From JALOLV01 sp046295175 (lineage in GTDB: Bacteria; Bacteroidota; Bacteroidia; Cytophagales; Spirosomataceae), in contig JBKBNY010000010.1 in the NCBI GenBank assembly GCA_046295175.1, positions 124,001 through 188,000 of the forward strand: DNA of 64,000 nt, read 5' to 3'. The position numbers were made by a program, and so were the translations under genes. Below, in pieces: positions 44,021 to 54,800 of this stretch. The notes beneath the pieces are model-generated. The model was given only the letters and a program-made list of their open reading frames with translations. It made no database searches and had not been told where the DNA came from. Position 1 is the stretch's first letter. Each line of letters opens with the position of its first letter.

Positions 44021-44419
44021 TTAGGCTTGCTTCTGCATATTTATCTGGTTGAGTTTAGCATTCATTATCTGCCCGATTTCGAGTGCTTTACTCTTGACAA
44101 ACTCGGCTCTTTCGCCTGCAAAAAGCTCATCTGTTGTGATGAAAAAATAGCTTAGCCAACGCTCAAAATGTCCAACATTGAGAGGGGTTCGCTCATTGGC
44201 TTGTATATGCACCCACATCATTCCACCGTTGTAATTACCAGTTTGAAAAAGCCAATTCTCCCAAAAATTATACATTCGTGGCAGATGCCTTTGCCATTCT
44301 TCTTCGGGCATATCAAAAATAGGTGCGAGGTATTCGTCTTTTCTTACTTTATAATAAAAACTATCGACCAATCTCACTACATCTTCTCGGTTCTGAATAT
44401 CACTTTTCGTATCCATCAT
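44021..44419 (-). CDS. Truncated haemoglobin, group III
   Basis: A 132-residue globin. The pattern LVDSFYYKVRKDEYLAPIFD, HLPRMYNFWENWLF and the proximal-His helix HFERWLSYFF fit the group III truncated haemoglobins (cluster P). These haem proteins handle oxygen or nitric oxide, or act in reductive reactions. No other haem or NO gene is nearby. Its end is 6 bp from the GH3 stop (convergent). Confidence 0.88.
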   Translation of the reverse strand: MMDTKSDIQNREDVVRLVDSFYYKVRKDEYLAPIFDMPEEEWQRHLPRMYNFWENWLFQTGNYNGGMMWVHIQANERTPLNVGHFERWLSYFFITTDELFAGERAEFVKSKALEIGQIMNAKLNQINMQKQA

Positions 44420-44498
44420 TCATAATTATTAATTCTCGCAAAAATACCTTTGTAGAGATACTTCCTACCATGACTTGCGTCATATTTGAGCCAAAAAA

Positions 44499-45164
44499 CT
44501 ACCAATCAATCTCTTTTAGGCCTTTGCTACGCAAATAATTGTTGGCTTGGCTAAAGTGTTTTGTACCAAACCAGCCACCGTGATTGGCCGCCAGTGGCGA
44601 TGGGTGTTTGGCTTTCAAAACAAAATGCTTGGAGGTATCTACGATTCGCCCTTTTGCTTGTGCAGGATTTCCCCAAAGCATAAATACGATTCCGTCTTTT
44701 TCATCGTTTAGATACTTAATTACGGCATCGGTGAATTGTTCCCAACCTTTATTTTGGTGCGAACCTGCCTGACCAGCCCGAACTGTGAGAGTTGCATTGA
44801 GTAATAAAACCCCTTGACTTGCCCAGCGTTCGAGATTACCCGATTTTGGAATCGGTTTGCCCAAATCATCTTGGATTTCTTTAAAAATATTGATAAGTGA
44901 AGGCGGCGATGGAATACCATCATTGACCGAAAAAGATAGTCCGTTGGCTTGCCCGACACCGTGGTAGGGGTCTTGCCCAAGTATCACAACGCGGGTATCA
45001 TCGAAGCTACATTTATCGAAAGCGTTGAAAATCAATCGTCCTGGCGGATACACCGTATGCTGTGAGTATTCTTGCTTAACAAACTCAACTAAACTCTGAA
45101 AATATGGCTTCGCAAACTCAGTCTCTAAACGGTTTTTCCAGCTTTCGGCTATTTTTACATTCAT
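44499..45164 (-). CDS. ung: Uracil-DNA glycosylase
   Basis: A 221-residue base-excision repair enzyme of UDG family 1. It has the water-activating loop GQDPYHG (D65), the uracil-binding LLNATLTVR (about 121-129), and the minor-groove loop HPSPLAA with H187. Length is typical and there is no export signal. Separate unit from the globin gene, with its own short upstream region. Confidence 0.97.
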   Translation of the reverse strand: MNVKIAESWKNRLETEFAKPYFQSLVEFVKQEYSQHTVYPPGRLIFNAFDKCSFDDTRVVILGQDPYHGVGQANGLSFSVNDGIPSPPSLINIFKEIQDDLGKPIPKSGNLERWASQGVLLLNATLTVRAGQAGSHQNKGWEQFTDAVIKYLNDEKDGIVFMLWGNPAQAKGRIVDTSKHFVLKAKHPSPLAANHGGWFGTKHFSQANNYLRSKGLKEIDW

Positions 45165-45260
45165 ATTTCATTAATTTTTGAAAATACTGAAAAAAATATT
45201 TTGTATTTTTTTGTAAATTTAAGTATTTACCGCTAATTTTAATCGAAGAAACAAATTTCT

Positions 45261-45647
45261 ATGGTAACTGCTATAACCAAAGGTTTAAAAGTAAGCGTAC
45301 AAACAGAGTTTCAACCCGAGTATTCAAGTCCCATTCATGCTCATTACGTGTTCACATATCGAATCAAAATCGAGAACCACAGCGAATACACTGTGCAATT
45401 GATGCGAAGACATTGGTTGATTTTTGACACTATCGGAACAGTCAGGGAAGTAGAAGGCGAAGGTGTTGTTGGGCTTCAACCTGTCCTCGAACCTGGCGAG
45501 GTACACGAGTACGTGTCTGGCTGTAATTTGAAATCGACAATCGGTAAGATGGTTGGTACATACACAATGGAACGTGTCATGGATGGAAAAGACTTTAAAG
45601 TCGATATTCCTGAATTTACGATGATGGTACCGTACTTGATGAATTAA
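45261..45647 (+). CDS. apaG: ApaG-domain protein
   Basis: A 128-residue single ApaG (DUF525) domain: Ig-like fold with RIKIENHSEYTVQLMRRHWLI, the GxGxxG-like loop VEGEGVVGLQPVLEPGE and the closing TYTMERVMDGKDFKVDIPEF. Full length. The family is associated with metal/phosphate homeostasis in other bacteria, with no defined activity. A probable toxin/antitoxin pair starts 4 bp downstream. Confidence 0.95.
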   Translation: MVTAITKGLKVSVQTEFQPEYSSPIHAHYVFTYRIKIENHSEYTVQLMRRHWLIFDTIGTVREVEGEGVVGLQPVLEPGEVHEYVSGCNLKSTIGKMVGTYTMERVMDGKDFKVDIPEFTMMVPYLMN

Positions 45648-45651
45648 TCCT

Positions 45652-45900
45652 ATGGCAGAGTTATTAGAATTGAAAAGTAGAATTCATCAAAAAATTGATG
45701 AAATAAACGATGAAAAAAAGCTTCTTCATATTTTTAGAGAGAGTATGATTGAAGAGTTTGAAGACATTGATGTATGGGATGAGTTGAGCGACGAACAACG
45801 AATAAAATTGGAAAAGTCTTTGAAAGAATCTGAAAGTAAAGAAGATTTGGTTGATAACGAAGAAGTCTTTGAAAAGTACAAAAAATGGCTTACAAAATAA
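45652..45900 (+). CDS. Putative antitoxin paired with a ParE-type toxin
   Basis: An 82-residue acidic helical protein (LLELKSRIHQKIDEINDEKKLL... ). Its end overlaps the ParE gene by 16 bp. Many Bacteroidetes RelE/ParE toxins have short partners of this kind that lack a recognisable antitoxin family. Role inferred from position. Confidence 0.6.
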   Translation: MAELLELKSRIHQKIDEINDEKKLLHIFRESMIEEFEDIDVWDELSDEQRIKLEKSLKESESKEDLVDNEEVFEKYKKWLTK

Positions 45901-46181
45901 ATTGGACAAAGACAGCTTTAGAGGAGTTCCACAAAATAACTGATTATATCGCCGAAGTACGTTCTGAAAAATCAGCTCAAGTCTTTGTTAAAAAAGCATA
46001 TGACATGAGTATTTTACTTAAAGAATTTCCAGAAATTGGTATTGAATCTACAAAAAAGCAAGGTATCCGTTCGGTGATAATCCAGAAAAATTTCAGAATG
46101 TTTTACACTTTTCAAAATCAAATCATTACAATTATTGGCGTGGTAGATGTCAGAAGAAAGAAGAATAGGTTTCAGTTGTGA
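45885..46181 (+). CDS. ParE/RelE-superfamily toxin
   Basis: A 98-residue protein with the RelE/ParE fold pattern: INWTKTALEEFHKITDYIAE at the N-terminus, then FPEIGIESTKKQGIRSVIIQKNFRMFYTFQNQIITIIGVVDVRRKK. The IRSVIIQKNFRMFYTF strand and the closing VVDVRRKK are typical. ParE-type toxins poison gyrase, RelE-type ones cut mRNA on the ribosome, and the sequence does not clearly decide. Overlaps both neighbours. Confidence 0.85.
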   Translation: MAYKINWTKTALEEFHKITDYIAEVRSEKSAQVFVKKAYDMSILLKEFPEIGIESTKKQGIRSVIIQKNFRMFYTFQNQIITIIGVVDVRRKKNRFQL

Positions 46182-46948
46182 TAAAATCGTATATAAATTA
46201 TTTAATAAAATCTAAAAACGAGCATTCGTTACATTCTCCTTTTTTATTTGATTTTTATACTAAAGTTGTAAAAGATAAAACTCAATACGAAGACTATCGC
46301 ACGGTCGAGCAATTGAGAAAAAAGCTTTTGCAAAATGATTCTACTATCGAGGTGACCGATTTCGGAGCAGGTAGTCGAACCGGTGCATCTCGACATCGAA
46401 AAATCAAAGATATTGCACAAAAAGCATCAAAAAAGCCCTATTTAGCCCAGTTTATTTACCGAACTATCAGATATTTTGGGTATAAAAATATTATTGATTT
46501 AGGTACTTCGCTTGGCTTAACGACCGCTTACGAAGCCTTGGCCGCCAACAATGGTAAAGTCATTAGTTTTGAAGGTTGCCCTCAAACAACCCAAATTGCA
46601 CGAACAAATCTACAGGAATTAGGTATTGACAATACCGAGATTTTGGTGGGTAATCTCGACGAGATACTTCTTAAAAAAATACAAAAAACTGAGCGTATTG
46701 ATTTTGCTTTTTTTGATGCCAATCACAGATATAAACCAACCATCGAATACTTTAAAATTTGTTTAGAGAAAGCATATGAAGATAGTTGTTTTGTATTTGA
46801 CGATATTTACTGGTCGGATGAAATGAAGCAGGCTTGGGACGAAATAAAGGCCCACGAGTCGGTGACTATTTCTATTGATTTCTTTTGGGTTGGGATGGTG
46901 TTTTTTAGAAAAAAACAACCGAAACAACATTTTATTTTGCGGCTTTGA
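46178..46948 (+). CDS. Class I SAM-dependent methyltransferase
   Basis: A 256-residue protein with the Rossmann motif I variant NIIDLGTSLGLTTAYEA (about 105-121), VISFEGCPQT (motif II acid) and IDFAFFDANHRYKP, as in class I O-methyltransferase-like enzymes. The GTG start overlaps the ParE stop (GTGA). The N-terminal MIKSYINYLIKSKNEHSLHSPF is the usual start of this family in Bacteroidetes, which supports GTG. Substrate unknown. Confidence 0.85.
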   Translation: MIKSYINYLIKSKNEHSLHSPFLFDFYTKVVKDKTQYEDYRTVEQLRKKLLQNDSTIEVTDFGAGSRTGASRHRKIKDIAQKASKKPYLAQFIYRTIRYFGYKNIIDLGTSLGLTTAYEALAANNGKVISFEGCPQTTQIARTNLQELGIDNTEILVGNLDEILLKKIQKTERIDFAFFDANHRYKPTIEYFKICLEKAYEDSCFVFDDIYWSDEMKQAWDEIKAHESVTISIDFFWVGMVFFRKKQPKQHFILRL

Positions 46949-47050
46949 TTCTTGTATTCGGCTGAACGGTCTGACTACCGTCCGACCTCGGTACAACACA
47001 AATAATAACTCCACAGGCTTTATCGTTAAACAAATAAACCAAACAATGAT

Positions 47051-47374
47051 ATGAAAAAATCTATATTTTTGATTGCTGGTTTAGCTGCTGCTCAAACAGC
47101 GGCAGCACAGACGATAAAGCCTTTGCCTAAAGAGCAGCACATTAGTCCACCAAGTATTGAGGAATTTCGCAAAAACGGCAGGCAAATGCCCAATCTTAGG
47201 TACTTGAAACCGCAAGATTTGCAAGCAGACACAACAAGAGTGGCGTATGCGAGCCAAGACAATATGCCGATTTTGAAAGTTACGGGTTCGATGCCTAATA
47301 TTTATTCGAGCAATCAGGCATACCGAATGCCAAGGTATTTATATGACGAAAAACAACAAAAAGCAATCAAATAA
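47051..47374 (+). CDS. Small secreted protein of unknown function, coupled to porQ
   Basis: A 107-residue protein with a signal peptide (MKKSIFLIAGLAAAQTAAAQ) and a polar, Pro/Gln-rich mature part without a recognisable domain. Its 3' end overlaps the porQ reading frame by 32 bp, so it is probably co-transcribed with porQ. Function not apparent. Confidence 0.6.
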   Translation: MKKSIFLIAGLAAAQTAAAQTIKPLPKEQHISPPSIEEFRKNGRQMPNLRYLKPQDLQADTTRVAYASQDNMPILKVTGSMPNIYSSNQAYRMPRYLYDEKQQKAIK

Positions 47375-48371
47375 AAATGGGGTTAAATCTTACAGCGTAG
47401 GGTTTTTGCTGGTTTTTGTTTTGAGTTGTGGTCTTGCGAATGCTCAACTTGGTTTTTCGTTTTTGAATCTCCCCAATAATGCTAAAATCAATGGACTTGG
47501 CGGAATGAACGTTTCGCTTGTAGGCAATGATATTAATATGATTGCGGCGAATCCTGCGTTATTGGATAGTACCGACCAACGGCAAATCGGGGCTTCGTAT
47601 TCGCCTTATTTTGCGAGTAGCCATCTTCTAAACCTAAATTATTCGCCTAATGGTCGCTGGGCTGTACAATTACAAAATCTCAATTACGGAAATTTTACCG
47701 GAACCGACGCCGTAGGGAATCTAACCGAAGGTTTCTCGGCCAATGACTTTTTTGTCGGGATTACTCACGCTCGCAAAATCCAAAATATTTCATTTGGCGT
47801 TACCGCAAAACTCATTGGTTCGTTCTTAGAATCTTACAATTCGAGTGCCATTGCTTTTGATTTGGGCGGGACATTCCAGCATCCAAAAAAAGATTTAACT
47901 TTTGGGTTAGTCGCTAAAAACATTGGTTTTACAATTTCAAATTATTCATCCCAAAAAAACTCTCTTCCGTTCGATTTACAAGCAGGAATCAGCTTTAAGC
48001 CGCAATTTATGCCCGTGAGATTTTCGGTTACGGCTCATCATTTATACGAGTTTGATATTGCTTACAATAATCCAAATATCAATTTTGAGTACGATGAAAA
48101 TGGCAACAAGGTTCCTAAAAAAATACCATTTACCGATAAACTATTTAGGCACATTACGATTGGGACACAACTGTTGATTCACAAAAACTTCAATGTCATT
48201 TTGGGGTATAATCACTTACGCCGCAAAGAGTTACAAATCACCGAAATCGGTGGAGGGGCTGGTCTATGTTTTGGGTTTTCGTTTATCCATAACCGATTCG
48301 ACTTTACGTTCTCAAATGCCCGCTACACTCGCTCAGGAGCATCGGTTTTTAGTTTGAGGTATAAATTTTAA
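47343..48371 (+). CDS. porQ: Type IX secretion system outer-membrane protein PorQ
   Basis: A 342-residue outer-membrane beta-barrel protein of the PorV/PorQ group. A signal region (SVGFLLVFVLSCGLANAQ) is followed by the family start LGFSFLNLPNNAKINGLGGMNVSL and, further on, NMIAANPALLDS and the barrel strands to a C-terminal FSLRYKF. PorQ works with other attachment-complex components to process and anchor T9SS cargo with type A or B signals. It sits directly upstream of a giant secreted protein, which may be coincidental since no co-transcription is visible across the 477-bp gap. Confidence 0.92.
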   Translation: MTKNNKKQSNKNGVKSYSVGFLLVFVLSCGLANAQLGFSFLNLPNNAKINGLGGMNVSLVGNDINMIAANPALLDSTDQRQIGASYSPYFASSHLLNLNYSPNGRWAVQLQNLNYGNFTGTDAVGNLTEGFSANDFFVGITHARKIQNISFGVTAKLIGSFLESYNSSAIAFDLGGTFQHPKKDLTFGLVAKNIGFTISNYSSQKNSLPFDLQAGISFKPQFMPVRFSVTAHHLYEFDIAYNNPNINFEYDENGNKVPKKIPFTDKLFRHITIGTQLLIHKNFNVILGYNHLRRKELQITEIGGGAGLCFGFSFIHNRFDFTFSNARYTRSGASVFSLRYKF

Positions 48372-48848
48372 AATAATCTACCCAATCAAACAATCTTACC
48401 TTTAGCAAGTATCCTTCAAAATAACGGTTTATCGAAAATTGCCAATAGTTATCCGAAACCTATAATTATCTGATTATCAAGCTCTTTATTGGTGATTACT
48501 ACATAACACCAACTAAACTATTTCAAACCCTCACAATTAAATATTTTTTGCAAGAATATACGCAATACGGTATAGTTTTTGCGAGCAAATATATGAGAGA
48601 ATGCGTTTAGTTGAGTTTTCAGGAAAAAATCTACGAGCTTCTTTCTCTGTGTTATCAATTTTCTTTTGCTGTACCCAAAATCAACATTTTATTATATAAT
48701 GCTACCCTTCAATAAATATCTTATTGATTGTGAGGAGTTTATTGTCTTTTTGGTACCGTTGAATAATTTTTGGTACAGAAATTGCACTTATATATAGAAA
48801 ATATATTGAGTGTTAGATTTCCACCCTTAATTCCATTGTCGAACATTA
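48372..48848. other. Non-coding region upstream of the giant surface gene
   Basis: No credible ORF. The only visible structure is a direct repeat TTTTTGGTAC at 48747-48756 and 48767-48776, 20 bp apart (about two helical turns), the second overlapping a TAATTTTTG run that loosely resembles a -7 element. The promoter of the giant gene should lie here. Confidence 0.5.
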
Positions 48849-51800
48849 GTGATTAAGATATGTAACATACTTTACTTTTGCTATCATAGTAACATAAAAC
48901 CCAATATCAAGCTAAAAAGCTTGGGCATTGTGTTTTTATATTTTCTTGCACTACATCAAGTATTTCCTCAGAATCCGATATCGGGTAATCAGGGCTTTCA
49001 AGTAATTAGCGAAGGTAATTTTACGACTGCAAATGCATACCATATCCACGGGCCTTTGGCTGTTGGTGGCAACATGATTATAAATACTCCGAGCATGGCC
49101 GAAATCAATATGGATAATGTTGGTTCGTATGTTTTTCCAGGAGACGGTTCAGCAAATACGGGTTTACTCGTAAAAGGTAGTGTGACCTGGACAAATGGCT
49201 CGGCAAAGGTTTTGAACTCTAAATACATTCACGTTGGTAATAGCACGGGTTCGACATCGAGCAATAACGGAGGAACAGGCCTTACTCAGGTTTTACCATC
49301 AAGTACATCGTACAACAATGCGATACGAATAGAGGGTAGTACCAATCAACCCACTAATGTTTTTCAGACTGTTGGTTTCGACTTTACGACACTTTTCAAT
49401 AATTATCGTACAAATTCGACTAACCTATCAACTAAGGCAAACACTGTACAATTATACAATACGAGTAATGCTGCCATTGCTGGCAATACAGTGTCTTCTT
49501 CTCAAGGGGTAAGATTAAAACACTTAAACTTTGGTGTAAATTACTTAAATCTAACTTCGGCATCGCTCAATAACATTTCTGAGTTTACGTTTGAAACAGA
49601 TGCCATACCAAGTGCGAATAAGATATTGATTATCAATGTACCGATAACAGCCAATTTCGCTTGGAATAACAGTAACATGGCTGGTATTAGCGGTCTTCAA
49701 GGCCCTCATGTTTTGTGGAATTTCTACGGTTCTACCACATTTAATCTTACAATAAATACAGCAAGTATGATTGTGGGGACAATATTTGCCCCAAACATGA
49801 ATCTTATCAAGAATGGCACTGGAGATACTGAAGGAAACTTGATTGCTAAAACGATACAACTTGGTGTCGGAGAGATTCACGATTTTCAGTTTAGTAGCGA
49901 CTTGAATACCTTTACGGTTTCATCACCAATCAATATTTTCGATACGGGTGGTAACAGTGCCAGTTATGGCGACAACCAAAATTATACTGTAACCTACACC
50001 GCTACACCAGGTAATGTCATTAAGTTATCGCTCAGTAGTTTTGATACCGAAGCGGGCTATGACTTTTTAAAAATTTATGATGGACCTAACACTTCATCAC
50101 CCCTATTATATACACTTAATGGCACGTCTTTTCCGCAAACTATTTATTCGAGCGGAACAACTCTCACAATAACTTTTACATCCGATGATAGCGTAACCTC
50201 AACGGGTTGGGCAGGAACTGTCGAATCTACATCTGCACCCTGCAACTGTACAGGGAGTTTGTTGACCAATAATAGTTTTGAAAACGGGATTACGGGTTGG
50301 AATTACGCAGGAGGCAATGCATACAATGGAACTGGCTATCAGGTTTGTGGAAGTTATAATGGTTATTTAGAAGCCACTACCACAAATGCTTGGCTTTGGC
50401 AACAGGTTTCTGCAACGGCTGGTAGCACCTATTTTCTTTCGTTTTTTGGCGGAACTCACAACCCTGCATTTAGCCACTTTGTAAGAATCGGGTTTTATAA
50501 TAGCTCGAATACAATGATTGGCTCAAACCAAGTCAATGTAGATTATGATGTTGATACAAACAACGATATTGCCTACTATTCGTTTTCGGCAACAGCCCCA
50601 GCAGGAACATCGTACCTAAGAGTTGAAGCCTATGCAAATGGCGATTTTATAAAACTCGACCAGATGTGCTTATCAACCACCAGTCAGGGTTGTACAGCAC
50701 CAACAGTAACCGCTGGTTCTAATTCGCCAGTAAGTGTGGGCGGAACAATAAACCTAACATCATCTGGTGGAGGTACCTATTCATGGGTAGGTCCAAACGG
50801 CTTTACTTCTACAAGTCAGAACCCGACACGTTCGAGTGCCACAACAGCTATGGCAGGTGTATATACTGTTACTGTAACTGGTACCAGCACTTGTACTGCT
50901 TCTGCAACCGTAAACGTCAGTGTAAATAGTAGTTCTGGCTTTAGCTGCCCAGGAGGGTGCGAGAGCTTAAATCTAATCTCGAATCCTCAATTTGAGGCAA
51001 ACCTCAATAGCTGGACATCGACAAACGGAGGAACTTTGACAACGGGTGGTGGTGGTACATACGGCAACTTCATCGAGTTGAATGTGGGCGATTTGGCAGG
51101 TACATTTACTGTTTTTCAAGATGTGAATTTTTCGGCAAATGCCCCATACAAATTTGTTGGATATGCGGCCAAACACGGAGTAAATAACCTCGTAAGGATG
51201 TATCTTGAGTTTTATAATGGGGCTACCTACCTCTCAAAGACAGCCGATTTCAACGTAACAAAAAATTATGATGGTACATTTCAAACTGTAAATTTTGAAG
51301 GTACTACTCCGGCCAATACAACCAAAATCAGAATTGTTGGCTGGGCCCAAAACAATGCTCTTAAATTCGATAATGTTAGTTTGGTTGGATGCACCCCATG
51401 CTTCGCAGTCTCGCCATCGGTATCGTCAATATGCTCAGGACAGAGTGTAACCATTACCGCAAGTAATTGTAGCGGGACTGTTACATGGAATACTGGTGCA
51501 ACCGGAACTTCTATCACGGTAAGTCCTTCTTCAATAACAACTTATACAGCTACTTGTAATGTAATCTCGGGTAATCTACTCAATAACCCTGGATTTGAAA
51601 TGGGGAACTTGACATCGTGGGATAACTGGGCAAATACTTCGATAACATCTGTATCAAGCGAAAGATACTCCGGAACCTTCGGTGCAAAAGTAACAGCGAC
51701 CTTATCAGGTGGCGGATTTGCCCAAAGCTACCCAACAACTCCGGGCGAGTCTTTTACAATGACCGCTTGGGGAAGAGTAAACACAGCTACGCCTTGGAGC

Positions 51801-54800
51801 GGAGTAGGTATTCAGTTTTTTAATTCATCTTACACCGGTCTGGGAAGTACCAGTGTCGAAATCAATGCGACTTCGAGCTTTCAACAATATACTGTTACGG
51901 CTGTCGCACCAGCAGGAGCTGCCTTCGCTCAAACATACTCTTGGAGTGATGTAGGGGCTATTATGTATTTAGATGACCTCGTAATGACTGAGGTGCTTTC
52001 TTCAAGCACATCCTCAACGACTATTTCGGTAAATACATCTCCTACCGCCAACGCAGGCTCAAACTCGCCAGTAACATCAGGAGGCAGTATCAATTTGACC
52101 TCATCGGGTGGAGGCACCTACTCATGGGCTGGCCCTAACGGATTTAATTCGACAACTCAAAACCCTACACGTACAGGTGCAACCGCTGCAATGGCAGGTG
52201 TATATACTGTTACGGTTACGGCAGCCAATGGGTGTACCGCAACCGCCACAACTAATGTTACAATCAGCGGTGCTTGCTCAGTTACGGCATCGGCTACATC
52301 AAACTCTCCGCTCTGTGCAGGAAGTACCCTCAACCTGACAGGGTCGGGTTCGGGCGGAACATCTCAGCAATTAGCAACAAACGGTAATTTCAATAGCGGA
52401 AATACTGGTTTTTTATCAGATTATACATTCCCAAGTTTCTACAATGTCACTTCCAATCCAATTTCGGTTTGGGGCTGGGCACCATCTTGTACTGCTTACG
52501 GTGGTAGTGGCAATATGATGATAGGAGATGGAAATGGCAACGCTAACTCAAGGTTTTGGTATCAGACAGTCAATGTAACAGCTGGAGTCACATACACTCT
52601 TTCGTTTTTCGCATTTGATTTTTGGGGAGGCTCGGTAGGTGCTAAATTACAATGGGGCGTAAATGGTACCAAAATTGGTTCGGTGCTAAACCTCTCAACT
52701 GGCGGATGTAATACTTGGCAACAACTTACAACTACCTGGACAGCAACTACAACTGGCACTGCCACATTTGCTATTTTCAACAACGAAATATCTGGTGCCA
52801 ACAACGACTTTGCGATAGATGAAGTATCAATTTTAAACACTACGACCTATACTTATAGCTGGACAGGTCCGGGTTCATTCACAAGTACGCAACAAAATCC
52901 AACAAGAACGGCTGTTACGAGTACCGCCAGTGGGGTTTACACACTGAGTGTTACGAGCAATGGTTGTACTGCCACCGCAACAACCAATGTTGTGGTCAAT
53001 ACTACTACAGTACCAACAACCACAGGAGCTACTCGCTGCGGAACAGGCACTGCAACGCTTACAGCCACTGGCTGTTCTGGAACGTACAATTGGTATGCAG
53101 CTGCATCGGGAGGCACGAGCCTTGGTACTGGAGCAAGTTTCACAACACCAAGTATCAGTTCAACTACTACATATTTTGTAGATTGTACCGTTGGTACCTG
53201 CGTAAGCACAAGGGCATCGGCGGTAGCTACGGTAAATTCGGCACCAATAACCCCAGTTGCTACGGTTGTCTCGACTGGTTGTACTGGCTCAACGGGTAGT
53301 ATAAATATTACAAATTTACCAGATGGACTTTCGAGCAATATCAACGGTGGTGCTTGGACACAATACAAAGAAAGCTATACAGACTTAGCCGCTGGTACAT
53401 ATACAATTGGATTTCAAGGAACAAACGGTTGTAATTCTTCGGCAAGTTTCACCGTAACGACTTCGACCGATAATCCTTTATTGAGTCTTGCCAAAACCGA
53501 CCCTACTTGTACAACCACAGGTAGTATCACTGTAACAGGCAGTGGTGGAACAACTGGTTTAGGAGATGCCTCGTACGATTTATGGTTGGGAATTTCGGGC
53601 GAAACCGTACCAAGTTTAACCTCAAACGCTAATTATCCAAACTCTCCTTCGGTATCTACAATGGTCGGTATTCTTGAAGGATACATTAATTCATACGATA
53701 ATTTTGGTGGTAGAATTTCGGGATACATAGTTCCGCCAACAACTGGAACTTATTTCCTATGGATTGCTTCAGATGATTACAGTGAATTATGGCTAAGTAG
53801 TAATTCTAATGCTGCCAATAAAGCACTTGTTGCGAGTGTCGGTGGATGGACTGGCTCACGTGAGTGGAACAAGTTTACAACCCAAAAAACCGCAGCTTTA
53901 AACCTTGTTGCGGGGCAGATATATTACTTTGAAGCCCTTTATAAAGAAGGCGGTGGCGGAGACCACATCGCAATCGGTTGGGCAAGACCAGGCGAAGGCA
54001 CGACTGTTCCAAGTGAAGTTATCACGGGTAAACACGTTAGACCAAACATAGCAAGCTCTGTAACAACGCCAGTTTATCAATACAGAATCAATAGCGGGGC
54101 TTTTCAATCGAGCAATACATTTACGGGCCTTGCAGCGGGAACATACACCATTACGATTCAAGATGCAGGCGGATGTACTGCAACAAGTACAATCGCTTTA
54201 TCAATAGCGGGGTTGACTGCTCCAACAGCTACTGGTGCAAGCCGATGTGGTGCGGGTACTGTTACACTAACGGCATCGGGTTGTAGTGGAACTTATAATT
54301 GGTACGCTGCTTCTACAGGTGGTGCAAGTTTAGGAACTGGAGCAACTTTTACTACTCCAAGCCTCAGCACAACCACAACTTACTTTGTAGATTGCAACAA
54401 TGGTACGTGTACAAGCACACGCAATGCCGCAACAGCCACCATAAACCCAGTACCAGCAGCTCCGACAACAACCGATAACAGTCGTTGTGGAAACGGAACT
54501 GTTACATTAACAGCATCGGGTTGTTCGGGTGGACAAATCAATTGGTTTGCTGCCATTACAGGTGGCTCGGCGATTGCATCAAACACAGCCACATACACAA
54601 CACCAAGCCTTACTGCACCTACCTCAGTTACTTACTACGTTGCGTGTACACTCGGAAGCTGTACAAGTACAACTCGTACTGCCATAACAGCCAATGCTTT
54701 TGCGGTTCCGACAGCCACAGCTGGCTCAAACAGCCCAGTAGTAGAAGATGCCGATATTTATTTGACATCTTCGGGTGGCAATAGTTATTCGTGGGTAGGT

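Noticed and set aside
46966..46981. ACGGT/ACCGT hairpin after the methyltransferase as a terminator
   Set aside because: Only a 5-bp stem with no T-run, too weak to call.
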